From: Candidatus Omnitrophota bacterium
GTDB taxonomy: Bacteria; Omnitrophota; Gorgyraeia; Zapsychrales; Fredricksoniimonadaceae
Direction of reading: 5' to 3'
DNA: 54,109 bases
Assembly: GCA_903901225.1 (NCBI GenBank)
Contig: CAIUQE010000005.1
Coordinates: 1 to 54,109, forward strand
This document shows, one piece after another, positions 27,056 to 35,314 of the stretch. The notes under the pieces were generated by a model, which was given only the letters and a program-made list of their open reading frames with translations, was not told where the DNA came from and searched no databases. The translations under genes were made by a program, and so were the position numbers. Each line of letters starts with the position of its first letter. Position 1 is the stretch's first letter.

Positions 27056-27514
27056 TTATATTGAATAATTGCCATTGTGTTTCTCAAAAGCCGCATCCAC
27101 CCGCTCATTGGCATCGATCAAAGACGTATTATCCAGGATATTGGCCATGGCGTCACGGACATCTTTCATGATGAGCCTGATCCCGCAGGTCTGCTCATTG
27201 GAACATTCCTTGCAGGGACGGTACGCGCTCTGGCTGACGCACGTGACCGGCGCCAGCGGCCCTTCCAGCAAACGAACGACCTGCCCCACGGAAATATCAC
27301 CCGGAGCGCGGCTAAGGATGTAACCACCACCCCGGCCCTTTTTGCTCTCCAGAAGGCCGCCGTTCTTGAGGATCAGCAAAATATTCTCAAGGAACTTGTG
27401 CGGGATATTCTCTGCCGCGGCCAAATGGCTGATCAGGACAGGACCTTGCTCATAGGTCCTGGCCAAATAGAACATGGCCCGCAATCCATATTTCGTCTTC
27501 TTTGAAATTATCAT
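27056..27514 (-). CDS. Rrf2-family regulator, CymR/IscR-like
   Basis: 152 residues. The N-terminal winged helix (KTKYGLRAMFYLA..ISHLAAAENIPHKFLENILLILKNGGLLESKKGRGGGY) is diagnostic of Rrf2. A Cys-rich segment near 95-112 (CVSQSAYRPCKECSNEQTC) could bind an Fe-S cluster as in IscR, or sense thiols. It heads the sulfur operon and is divergent from cysH, so it probably controls sulfur assimilation. Start ATG has AATAAGAGG. Confidence 0.88.
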   Translation of the reverse strand: MIISKKTKYGLRAMFYLARTYEQGPVLISHLAAAENIPHKFLENILLILKNGGLLESKKGRGGGYILSRAPGDISVGQVVRLLEGPLAPVTCVSQSAYRPCKECSNEQTCGIRLIMKDVRDAMANILDNTSLIDANERVDAAFEKHNGNYSI

Positions 27515-27519
27515 AAACC

Positions 27520-27571
27520 TCTTATTGTCTACTTACCCTATAGAGTGTATTTAATAAACGTTTTTTGTCAA
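27520..27571 (-). promoter_or_regulatory. rrf2 promoter region with candidate operator
   Basis: A TTGACA (27566-27571, minus) lies upstream of CTATAGGGTAAGTAGACAAT near 27523-27542. No -10 at standard spacing is convincing. The motif ATAGGnTnnnTAGA recurs next to the divergent cysH start (27766-27779), so it may be the site bound by the Rrf2 protein. Confidence 0.4.
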
Positions 27572-27574
27572 GAT

Positions 27575-27695
27575 ACATGTTTAGGGCCTAAAACCTTTTC
27601 ACCTGCCTTATCGCGCCACTCTTCCGGCTTCACTTCGTTCATGCGGAAGGGCACCTGGCGCTCGGCGCGGCGAAAACAAAGTGGCGCTAAACATG
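27575..27695 (-). repeat. 122-bp interspersed repeat, copy B, inverted
   Basis: Reverse-complement match of 17652-17773 over the full length, with termini ACATGTTTA and TAAACATG and the same internal stem. It lies in the rrf2-cysH divergent gap. Together with copy A it brackets the 9.7-kb minus-strand sulfur block in opposite orientation. Confidence 0.85.
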
Positions 27696-27724
27696 CTATT
27701 GTCAGATTTCTTTAAATCCGATAC

Positions 27725-27779
27725 TTGACAAATAAAAAAATCTAACTAATATTTATGTAAACCCGATAGGATTGATAGA
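27725..27779 (+). promoter_or_regulatory. cysH promoter and candidate Rrf2 site
   Basis: -35 TTGACA (27725-27730) and -10 TAATAT (27747-27752) are 16 bp apart. GATAGGATTGATAGAG at 27765-27780 overlaps the ribosome-binding region and shares ATAGGnTnnnTAGA with the rrf2 promoter. Repression by the divergent Rrf2 protein is inferred. Confidence 0.55.
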
Positions 27780-28508
27780 GTGTTAGGTCATACGCCAAAA
27801 TTTGACATAGAAAAACATCAAGACGCCTTCGAGCGTTATTCACCTGAAGAAGCCCTGACGCAGGCCATAAAACTTTTCGGCATCGGGAACATAGCCCTGG
27901 CATCAAGCCTTGCCGCCGAAGACCAGGCCCTGACCCACATGTTATTATCCATCGCCCCCGGCGCCCGGATCTTCACGTTGGATACCGGCCGCCTGCCGCA
28001 GGAAACCTACGATGTCATGGCCGCCACAATGGATAAATATCACGTCAACTACGAAGTCCTTTTCCCGGAATTCTCAAAGGTCGAAGAAATGACCTCCGCC
28101 CACGGCCCCAACCTCTTTCGTGAAAGCAGCGAAAAACGCGTCCTGTGCTGTCATATAAGGAAGGTGCTGCCCCTGCGGCGCAAGCTGACGACCCTCAACG
28201 CCTGGGTTTGCGGCCTGCGGCGCTCGCAGGCCCTCACGCGCGCGGACATCAAAAAACTGGAATGGGATGACGCCAACGGCCTGGTGAAGGTCAACCCTCT
28301 CGCGGACTGGACGCCCGAACAGCTTTGGGACTACATCCGCAAGAACAATATCCCTTACAACGCGCTGCACGATAAAGGTTACGCGAGCATCGGCTGCGCC
28401 CCCTGCACGCGCCCTGTGGTGGAAGGCGAAGACATCCGCGCGGGACGCTGGTGGTGGGAAAACCCTGAACACAAGGAATGCGGCCTGCACAACCGCCGCG
28501 CCTGCTGA
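27780..28508 (+). CDS. cysH: Assimilatory APS reductase CysH, iron-sulfur type
   Basis: 242 residues from GTG at 27780, with AGGA eight bases upstream. Substrate-binding core [16 protein letters not shown] near 40. The Cys pair VLCCHIRK near 123 and CAPC near 207 form the CC..CxxC 4Fe-4S ligand set that marks APS (rather than PAPS) reductases. The catalytic Cys is in KECGLH near 233. It reduces APS to sulfite and AMP, feeding the reductase at 17777. It is the first gene of cysHDN. Confidence 0.92.
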   Translation: MLGHTPKFDIEKHQDAFERYSPEEALTQAIKLFGIGNIALASSLAAEDQALTHMLLSIAPGARIFTLDTGRLPQETYDVMAATMDKYHVNYEVLFPEFSKVEEMTSAHGPNLFRESSEKRVLCCHIRKVLPLRRKLTTLNAWVCGLRRSQALTRADIKKLEWDDANGLVKVNPLADWTPEQLWDYIRKNNIPYNALHDKGYASIGCAPCTRPVVEGEDIRAGRWWWENPEHKECGLHNRRAC

Positions 28509-28521
28509 ACACGAGGCACCT

Positions 28522-29403
28522 ATGGACTCATTGAAAAAACTTGAATCACAGAGCGTCTACATCCTGCGCGAAGCCTACCGCAACTTCAAGAGCCTGTGCA
28601 TGCTCTGGTCCATCGGCAAGGACAGCACGGTCCTCCTGTGGCTGGCGCGCAAGGCGTTCTTCGGGCATGTCCCCGTCCCCCTGGTGCATATCGACACGCA
28701 CTACAAGATCCCGGAAATGATCGCCTACCGCGACCGCCTCGCGCGGGAATGGCGCCTGAACATGATCTACGGCGAGAACACGGCCGCCCTGGCCAAAAAG
28801 GCCACATTTCCCGACGGGGCCGTGGACCGGCTGCAATGCTGCAAGCACCTCAAGAGCGAGGCGCTGCGCCACACGCTTTCCGGCGAATGGCCCCGCTACC
28901 GCATGGACCACGCGAGCGGCCGCTATGAACCGGACACGGACCAGGCGCCCTATACCGGCGTCATCGTGGGCGTGCGCGCCGACGAAGAAGGCAGCCGCTC
29001 GAAAGAACGCTACTTCTCCCCGCGCGACAAGTACAGCGAATGGAACGTCAGCGACCAGCCGCCGGAATTCTGGAACCAGTTCAAGACGGATTTCGCGCCG
29101 GGCACGCACGTGCGCATCCACCCGCTGCTCGACTGGACGGAACTGAACATCTGGGAGTACATTGAACGGGAAAAGATCCCCATGTCGTCGTTGTATTTTG
29201 ACCAGGGCAGCGGCAAGCGCTACCGCTCGCTCGGCTGTTACCCCTGCACCGCGCCGGTGGATTCCACCGCGAAGACGCCGGCGGACATCATTGAAGAGCT
29301 GAAGACCGGCAAGTTCACCAACATTGCCGAACGCGCCGGGCGCGCCCAGGACAAGGAAGACGCCGGCGGCCTCGAAACGCTGCGCCAGGAAGGATACATG
29401 TGA
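28522..29403 (+). CDS. cysD: Sulfate adenylyltransferase subunit 2, CysD
   Basis: 293 residues, normal for CysD. The PP-loop is [17 protein letters not shown] near 32, followed by [14 protein letters not shown] and [14 protein letters not shown], and [10 protein letters not shown] near the C-terminus. With the GTPase CysN it makes APS from ATP and sulfate. It starts 13 bp after cysH; its stop overlaps the cysN start region. Confidence 0.95.
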   Translation: MDSLKKLESQSVYILREAYRNFKSLCMLWSIGKDSTVLLWLARKAFFGHVPVPLVHIDTHYKIPEMIAYRDRLAREWRLNMIYGENTAALAKKATFPDGAVDRLQCCKHLKSEALRHTLSGEWPRYRMDHASGRYEPDTDQAPYTGVIVGVRADEEGSRSKERYFSPRDKYSEWNVSDQPPEFWNQFKTDFAPGTHVRIHPLLDWTELNIWEYIEREKIPMSSLYFDQGSGKRYRSLGCYPCTAPVDSTAKTPADIIEELKTGKFTNIAERAGRAQDKEDAGGLETLRQEGYM

Positions 29404-31190
29404 TGCACCGCGAACACATGACCGTTGTCATCGTCGGGCACGTGGACCACGGCAAAAGCACCGTGATCGGCCGGCTCCTGGCGGACACGGGGTCCCTGCC
29501 TGAAGGAAAGCTCGACCAGGTCAAGGCGACCTGCGCCCGCAACGCCAAGCCCTTCGAATACGCCTTCCTGCTCGACGCCCTCAAGGACGAACGCAGCCAG
29601 GGGATCACCATCGACGCGGCGCGCTGTTTCTTCAAGACCGCCCGGCGCGATTACATCATCCTCGACGCGCCCGGCCACATCGAATTCCTCAAGAACATGG
29701 TGACGGGCGCCTCGCGCGCGGAAGTCGCGATCCTCGTCATCGACGCCAAGCAGGGCGTGCAGGAAAACACCCGCCGCCACGGCATGGTCGTGTCCATGAT
29801 CGGCGTCAAGCGCATCCTTGTCCTCGTCAACAAGATGGACCTCGTGGGCTACGACCAGGCGGCCTTTGAACGGGTGAGCAACGCGTTCAGGGCTTTCCTC
29901 AAGGAGATCGACATTGAACCCATCGCCTTCATCCCGGTGAGCGCGTTCCAGGGCGATAACCTGATCAGCACCTCGCAGCGGATGCCGTGGTACCAGGGCC
30001 GCCCCTTCCTGGGGGAACTCGACCTCATCCCCGTCAAGGAACAACCCGCGAACCTGCCGCTGCGCTTTCCCGTCCAGGATATTTACAAGTTCACGGAGAA
30101 TGGCGACGAACGCCGCATCATCGCCGGTACGCTCGCCACGGGCACGGCCAGGGCCGGTGATCCCGTCGTTTTCTACCCTTCGGGAAAACGGTCGACCATT
30201 CGCTCGGTTGAAGAGTTCAACACCCCGCCCCGGCAGGACGCCGCCAGCGGCGAGGCCATCGGCTTCACGCTGACGGATGAGCTTTACCTTCGCCCGGGCG
30301 AGATCATGACCCGGCAGGACGCCCGCCCGCCGCGGACCGCCACACAATTCAAGGCCAATATTTTCTGGGTCGGGCGCACGCCTTTCGTGAAGGACAAAAC
30401 TTACAAGCTGAAGATCGGCACCGCCCAGTCCCCCGTAAAACTGGTCGATATCCTCAGGATCATCGACGCGCAGGACCTCAGCTCCGCCGTCCGCCAGGAC
30501 AGCATCAACCGCCACGACGTCGCCACCTGCGTGCTCGAAGTCACGCGGCCCATCGCCTATGACCTGGCGCAGGACATCGAGGCGTTGAGCCGTTTCGTCA
30601 TCGTTGATCATTTTGAGATCGCGGGCGGGGGGATCATCATCGATGAATTGAGGCCCGACGCCTCCACGCTCGAGCAGCACGTGACCAACCGGGAAAAACG
30701 CTGGGTCCACGGGCTGGTCCTTCCCGCCGAGCGCGCCGCCGCCTACAGGCACAAGGGCCAGTTCATCATCGTGACCGGTAATTCAGCGGAAAAGAACGGC
30801 GCGGTCGCGCGGCTCCTGGAACGGTCGCTCTTTGACAATGGCCGCAAAGCCTATTACCTGAACACCGCCAACCTGACCTGCGGGTTGACCGACGGTTCAA
30901 CGGATGTCGCTGACGCGAGGGAAGAAGAGATCCGCGTGCTGGGGGAACTCGGCAGGGTGCTGACCGACGCGGGACACATCGTGGTCACGGACCTGAACCA
31001 TTACGATGCCTATGACATCGCGCGGCTGAAAACCTTCGTCCATCCCTTCGAGGTCCTGGTCGTCGGCCTCGGCGCCAGCGCCCCTGAAACGACGCTCAGC
31101 CTCAACGACGCGATGTCGCCCGGCGACACCGCCGCGGTCATATGTCAGTGGCTCAGGGATATGGACATCCTGCCGGATTACAGCCTCTAG
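29403..31190 (+). CDS. cysN: Sulfate adenylyltransferase subunit CysN with degenerate CysC-like tail
   Basis: 595 residues from ATG 29403-29405, overlapping the cysD stop. The GTPase motifs are [14 protein letters not shown] and NKMD, then two EF-Tu-like barrels to about 430. Residues about 450-595 align with APS kinase (CysC), but its P-loop reads [11 protein letters not shown] instead of GLSGSGKST and the DGDN motif is NTAN, so kinase activity is unlikely. This agrees with CysH being an APS reductase that needs no PAPS. GTP hydrolysis drives APS formation by CysD. Confidence 0.93.
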   Translation: MHREHMTVVIVGHVDHGKSTVIGRLLADTGSLPEGKLDQVKATCARNAKPFEYAFLLDALKDERSQGITIDAARCFFKTARRDYIILDAPGHIEFLKNMVTGASRAEVAILVIDAKQGVQENTRRHGMVVSMIGVKRILVLVNKMDLVGYDQAAFERVSNAFRAFLKEIDIEPIAFIPVSAFQGDNLISTSQRMPWYQGRPFLGELDLIPVKEQPANLPLRFPVQDIYKFTENGDERRIIAGTLATGTARAGDPVVFYPSGKRSTIRSVEEFNTPPRQDAASGEAIGFTLTDELYLRPGEIMTRQDARPPRTATQFKANIFWVGRTPFVKDKTYKLKIGTAQSPVKLVDILRIIDAQDLSSAVRQDSINRHDVATCVLEVTRPIAYDLAQDIEALSRFVIVDHFEIAGGGIIIDELRPDASTLEQHVTNREKRWVHGLVLPAERAAAYRHKGQFIIVTGNSAEKNGAVARLLERSLFDNGRKAYYLNTANLTCGLTDGSTDVADAREEEIRVLGELGRVLTDAGHIVVTDLNHYDAYDIARLKTFVHPFEVLVVGLGASAPETTLSLNDAMSPGDTAAVICQWLRDMDILPDYSL

Positions 31191-31219
31191 CACCGGCGCA
31201 ACGGACCGGCCGGACCCTG

Positions 31220-31450
31220 TCAAACGGCCTTCGCCAGCCGCTTGGCCCCGTTCTTGACAATATTGGTCTTGGCATTGTTATCCTTGGCATTCTTCAGCCA
31301 GGCCTCCGAAAAACGGTTCAACCAGTCCCCCGACGCTTTCTCAAACCCGATGTCCGAACCCGCCATCTCGCTCTCGATCCACCGGTGGCGATTGATCTCG
31401 TCAATAACGCGCGTATCGCTCAATAAACTTTCTTTCTTCGTTACTGCCAT
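31220..31450 (-). CDS. Small conserved-looking protein of unknown function
   Basis: 76 residues, charged and probably helical, no signal or membrane segment. The core is RVIDEINRHRWIESEMAGSDIGFEKA followed by WLNRFSEAWLK. It has a good ribosome-binding site (AGGAGGTTCTTT) and sits alone, convergent with cysN. From memory similar small RHKWIESE-type proteins occur in other Gram-negative genomes without a known role. I do not assign a function. Confidence 0.7.
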   Translation of the reverse strand: MAVTKKESLLSDTRVIDEINRHRWIESEMAGSDIGFEKASGDWLNRFSEAWLKNAKDNNAKTNIVKNGAKRLAKAV

Positions 31451-31543
31451 AAAGAACCTCCTGTTTTAATTTTGTCCCGCCGGATCAGGGACATTCCCCG
31501 ATCGCGTACACGGATATTCTAGCCGCGCACCGCAGCTCCGCAA

Positions 31544-31559
31544 TTGTACCAAAGTACAA
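31544..31559. promoter_or_regulatory. Inverted repeat downstream of kinase gene
   Basis: TTGTAC-CAAA-GTACAA lies between the small gene's upstream region and the 3' end of the kinase at 31582. It could be an operator for the small gene or a short hairpin. There is no supporting second copy. Confidence 0.3.
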
Positions 31560-31581
31560 CTCCTCAGCGCCATCCTCCACC

Positions 31582-32745
31582 TCAGACGGCAACGGGAAAA
31601 CAGATCTTGATGACGGTCCCCCAACCCTCACGGCTCTCTATCTCGCATTTCCCATTATGCCGCTCGATGATGCCGTTGCTGATCGCCAGCCCCAATCCCG
31701 TCCCTTTCCCGTCCGCTTTCGTCGTCACGAACGGTTCCAGGGCGTTCATTCTTTGCGCCGCGGTCATGCCGATGCCATTGTCGGAGAATGTCACCAGCAC
31801 CATGTCCCCACCCGCCGGGCGTGATACCATGATCTCCAGTTTTTTGCCATAACTTGGAAAAACCAGCTTGCCGTTCCTGAGCAGCTTCTCTTTCTCGTCC
31901 ATCGCGTCAAAAGCGTTGGCAACAAGGTTGCTCCAGACCTGTTCCAGCTGGTAGGGATTGCCCTTGATCATCGGCAAACCCGGCTCAACGGCCTTGACCA
32001 GCTCGACCTTGTGGGCCGTCCACTGCTCACCTTTAAAATTCAGGGTTGCTTCAATGTTGCCGGGAAGATCGATCAGGTCAAAGGCCAGTGATTGCTGGCG
32101 GGCATACGTCCGCACGTGGTAGATGGCCCGCGTCATGCGCTTGATCGCGGCATCAATATCTTTCATGCCATTCTCCAGCGCCTCTTCGGTAAGGATCTTT
32201 TTGGCCGTCATCTTCCTGAAAGTGGCGAGAACGAGCGCGATGGCGTCCAGCGGCTGGTTGATCTCGTGCGCCACGCCGATCGCCATTTCTCCCAGCGACG
32301 CCAGCTTTTCGGTCTCGATCAGCCGAAGCCTCATCTTGTCCAGCTCCTTCTCCGTTTGCTTGCGCGGCGTGATATCCGTCTGGATCCCGGTCATCACCAG
32401 CGGCTTGCCGTCACGCCATTCGACCACCCTGCCCCGGTCATACACCCACACCCAGGAACCGTTCTTGTGCCGCATGCGGTATTCGCAATCATAAAGGTCC
32501 AACGCCCCCAGAAAATGCTTGTGCAGCAGGTCTTCGGTATTTTTCATGTCCTGGGGATGCGCCAGGTCCAGCCAGGTCTGGACACTGACCGGCGCGAGCT
32601 CGGCCAGCGTGTAACCGAGGATCCCCGCCCAGTGCTCATTGAACGCGGCTTCCCCCGTCAGGACATTCCAGCGCCACGTCCCGGCGCCGGTAGCCTCAAT
32701 GGCAGCCGCCAGAAAATCATGCCGTGCCTGCAGGTCTTTTTCCAT
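31582..32745 (-). CDS. Cytoplasmic PAS sensor histidine kinase
   Basis: 387 residues, no membrane segment. PAS/PAC domain about 10-130, HisKA with the acceptor His in VAHEINQPLDAIAL near 161, then an ATPase domain with N-box NLVANAFDAM, G1 SDNGIGM and G2 GKGTGLGLAISNGI. Last of nine sensory genes. Its PAS domain is nearly identical to the second PAS of the kinase at 39333-40862, so the two probably arose by duplication or conversion. Signal unknown. Confidence 0.9.
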   Translation of the reverse strand: MEKDLQARHDFLAAAIEATGAGTWRWNVLTGEAAFNEHWAGILGYTLAELAPVSVQTWLDLAHPQDMKNTEDLLHKHFLGALDLYDCEYRMRHKNGSWVWVYDRGRVVEWRDGKPLVMTGIQTDITPRKQTEKELDKMRLRLIETEKLASLGEMAIGVAHEINQPLDAIALVLATFRKMTAKKILTEEALENGMKDIDAAIKRMTRAIYHVRTYARQQSLAFDLIDLPGNIEATLNFKGEQWTAHKVELVKAVEPGLPMIKGNPYQLEQVWSNLVANAFDAMDEKEKLLRNGKLVFPSYGKKLEIMVSRPAGGDMVLVTFSDNGIGMTAAQRMNALEPFVTTKADGKGTGLGLAISNGIIERHNGKCEIESREGWGTVIKICFPVAV

Positions 32746-32762
32746 AAGGGAACATCCGTTAT

Positions 32763-33146
32763 TCAGAACTTTTCCTGGAGCGCTTTGCGGATCACGGCCC
32801 GGAGCTCTCCCTGGCGGAATGGTTTGTACAAATTATAGGAACGCCCTCCCGCTTCCACGAACTGGCATTCCTTGGCGTAATTGTTCTGGTCAAAAAGCCC
32901 GGTCATAAAGACCAGTATCATGCCGGGGCACAGCTTCACTATCTCCCGGCACGTCTCGATCCCGTCCATGCCGGGCATGTCCTTGTCAATGAGCCCAAGA
33001 TCGTATTTCTTCAGCCGTACCGCCTTCAACGCCTCTTCCCCGCTCAAGACGCTGTCGACCTGGTAGCCTTCGGCGCCGAGTTCCCTTTGGAACGCGATGC
33101 CGATCAGCGGATCATCATCAACGATCAGAATGTTCTCTGCCGGCAT
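32763..33146 (-). CDS. Single-domain response regulator
   Basis: 127 residues from ATG 33144-33146 (CAGGAGGC upstream); the open frame to 33428 is readthrough. The receiver has IVDDDPLIG, the acceptor Asp in DLGLIDKDMPGMDG near 55, Thr in FMTGLF and Lys in YKPFRQGELR. There is no output domain, so it acts as a phospho-shuttle or by protein contact. Very similar to the receiver at 34893-35276. Confidence 0.9.
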   Translation of the reverse strand: MPAENILIVDDDPLIGIAFQRELGAEGYQVDSVLSGEEALKAVRLKKYDLGLIDKDMPGMDGIETCREIVKLCPGMILVFMTGLFDQNNYAKECQFVEAGGRSYNLYKPFRQGELRAVIRKALQEKF

Positions 33147-33147
33147 A

Positions 33148-34896
33148 TCAGCCTCCTGCCTGTTTTTTGTCCCCGCGCGCCTTGCCCGCCGCCGGGATCC
33201 TGACCTTGAAAGACGCCCCCGACGCCTGCCCCGCGGGCGGGCTCTCGACGGATATTTCACCGCCGCATTCCCGGATGATGGAATACGACACGGCCAGCCC
33301 GAGGCCCGTGCCTTTGCCCGGCCTCTTGGTCGTGAAAAAAGGATCAAATATCCTTGGAAGATCCTCCTTGCGGATCCCGCAGCCACTGTCGCTGAACTCC
33401 ATCTCGACAAAATCATTCCCGTCGGCAAGTATCCGCCGTGTCACGATCATTAACGTGCCTTTGTTCTGCATGGCATCGAAGGCATTATTGATGATATTGA
33501 AGATCACCTGCTCGAGCCGGTTCTCGTCCACCTCGACCAGGGGCAGGTTTTTCTCAAGATCTTTTTTCACGGCCACATCCCTGCCCTGCATGATCCTCTG
33601 GGCGAACCCCAGCACGGTCTCGATGAGCGCGCCGCAGTCCACCGACCTCTTTTCCCCTTTTGTCGGCATGGAAAAGATCAACAGCCCTTTGATGATCTGC
33701 GCCATCCGCTCGCCGGCATGCACCACCTGCTGCATGTCGCTGTATTCCCGTTCTTTGGGATCTTTGTACGTCATGTAAGACCGCGCGATGCCCAGTATCC
33801 CGGTCAAAGGGTTGTTGAGCTCATGCGCCACCCCGGCGCTCAATGTCCCCACGGCGGCCATCTTTCCCGCCTGGATCAACAGGCCCTGCGACCTTTGTAA
33901 TTCCTGGTATGACGCCGCGATCTCGATATTCTTCTGCCGCGCGGTCTCGGCCGCCGCCTTCTCGACCGCCAGTTCCCTTACGTATTGTTCCACCTGTTTC
34001 AGGTCAGTGATATCGGCGTTGGCCGAGACCATGACACTCCCGAACTCGGGATGGTCGAACACAGAAACATGGCTGTTGCACCAGAAGCGCGTCCCGTCCT
34101 TGCGGATATTCTCGACTTCCCCGCGCCACATGCCGGATCCGCGCAACGCCTCAACGATCAGGGGCCTCATTTCCGTTGATGACGCGGGCCTCGGGGCATT
34201 GACTTTATCAAGGCGCATCCCCTCCATTTCACGGGGGCCATACCCGAACAATTCTTCCTGCCGCCGGTTGGCCCACTTGATGATATGATCTTCCATGCCA
34301 ATGATAAAAACGCCCTCCGACACGGTCTTCATGACAGCCTGATGCAATTGCTGGATCGTCTCCGCCCGCTTGCGGTCCGCGATGTCCCTCACGAACACAA
34401 CGATCCGCCCGTGATTCGTGACAAGATGCTGCGCGCTCACCTCAACATCAAAGACGCTCCCGTTCTTGCGCCGGTGCCGGGCATCAAAACGATCCTCCCC
34501 CAGCGCCATGATCCCGGCAATATGGGCGCTTATGCCGCCGGCACCCGCGCTCACATCCAGTTTCGCGACCTGCATGCCCAAAAGCTCTTTCTGGCTGTAA
34601 CCGCTCATCCGGCAATACGTCGCGTTCACTTCCAGCACACGACCAAGACTGTCGATCAGCAGGAAGCCATCCATGGCTGTCTCAAGGATGATCCGCCGCC
34701 GCTCATCGCTCTTGTGGTGCGACCATAGCGCTTCAAAGGCAAGCACCGCGCCTAATACAAGGAATAGCAATGACGCGAACAACAGCGACCCGCTCGCCAT
34801 GCCGGCCAGGGCCACGGCGACAACAGCGATGCCCAGGCCGCACATGAAACGCACGAGCTTGCCGAACGGTCCTCTGGCCGGTAAGTATGTGTTCAT
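33148..34896 (-). CDS. Membrane-anchored two-PAS sensor histidine kinase
   Basis: 582 residues from ATG 34894-34896, overlapping the preceding receiver stop. Two membrane segments at about 14-55, PAS about 70-180 and 190-310, a helical linker (ELAVEKAAAETARQKNIEIA), HisKA with His in VAHELNNPLTGIL near 357, and an ATPase domain with NIINNAFDAM and GKGTGLGLAVSYSI. The C-terminal half closely matches the kinase at 35315, including the end PPAGQASGASFKVRIPA. The next receiver starts one base after its stop. Confidence 0.9.
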   Translation of the reverse strand: MNTYLPARGPFGKLVRFMCGLGIAVVAVALAGMASGSLLFASLLFLVLGAVLAFEALWSHHKSDERRRIILETAMDGFLLIDSLGRVLEVNATYCRMSGYSQKELLGMQVAKLDVSAGAGGISAHIAGIMALGEDRFDARHRRKNGSVFDVEVSAQHLVTNHGRIVVFVRDIADRKRAETIQQLHQAVMKTVSEGVFIIGMEDHIIKWANRRQEELFGYGPREMEGMRLDKVNAPRPASSTEMRPLIVEALRGSGMWRGEVENIRKDGTRFWCNSHVSVFDHPEFGSVMVSANADITDLKQVEQYVRELAVEKAAAETARQKNIEIAASYQELQRSQGLLIQAGKMAAVGTLSAGVAHELNNPLTGILGIARSYMTYKDPKEREYSDMQQVVHAGERMAQIIKGLLIFSMPTKGEKRSVDCGALIETVLGFAQRIMQGRDVAVKKDLEKNLPLVEVDENRLEQVIFNIINNAFDAMQNKGTLMIVTRRILADGNDFVEMEFSDSGCGIRKEDLPRIFDPFFTTKRPGKGTGLGLAVSYSIIRECGGEISVESPPAGQASGASFKVRIPAAGKARGDKKQAGG

Positions 34897-35276
34897 TTTC
34901 CCTCGTTGAGCGCCTTGTGGACCACGGCCCGAAGCTCGCCCTGCGCGAAAGGTTTGTATAAATAGTACGTCCTGCCTCCGGCTTCCACGAATTGCTTTTC
35001 CTTGGACACGTTGTGCTTGTCGAAGAGCCCCGTCATGAAGACCAGCACCGACTCCGGCGCGATCTTCTTTATTTCCCGGCATGTCTCGATCCCGTCCATA
35101 CCGGGCATGTCCTTGTCAATGAGCGCGAGGTCATATTTTTTGAGCCTGACCGCCTTCAACGCCTCTTCCCCGTTCAGGACGCTGTCGACGGTATAGCCGT
35201 CAGCGATCAATTCCCTTTGGAACGCGAGACCGATCAACGGCTCGTCATCAACGACCAGAATATTCGCGATGGACAT
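34893..35276 (-). CDS. Single-domain response regulator
   Basis: 127 residues. VVDDEPLIGLAFQREL, acceptor Asp in DLALIDKDMPGMDG, Lys in YKPFAQGELR. A near copy of 32763-33146, and each is paired with a similar kinase, which suggests tandem duplication of a kinase-receiver pair. Strong AAAGGAGG start. Confidence 0.9.
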   Translation of the reverse strand: MSIANILVVDDEPLIGLAFQRELIADGYTVDSVLNGEEALKAVRLKKYDLALIDKDMPGMDGIETCREIKKIAPESVLVFMTGLFDKHNVSKEKQFVEAGGRTYYLYKPFAQGELRAVVHKALNEGK

Positions 35277-35314
35277 ACGCGCCTCCTTTTTTATTCCAAA
35301 GAATTTTTATCCTC

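Noticed and set aside
29238..30752. 504-residue open frame antisense to cysN
   Set aside because: Composition is a codon shadow of cysN, rich in Asp/Gly/Arg/His, with no ribosome-binding site or domain; cysN is certain.
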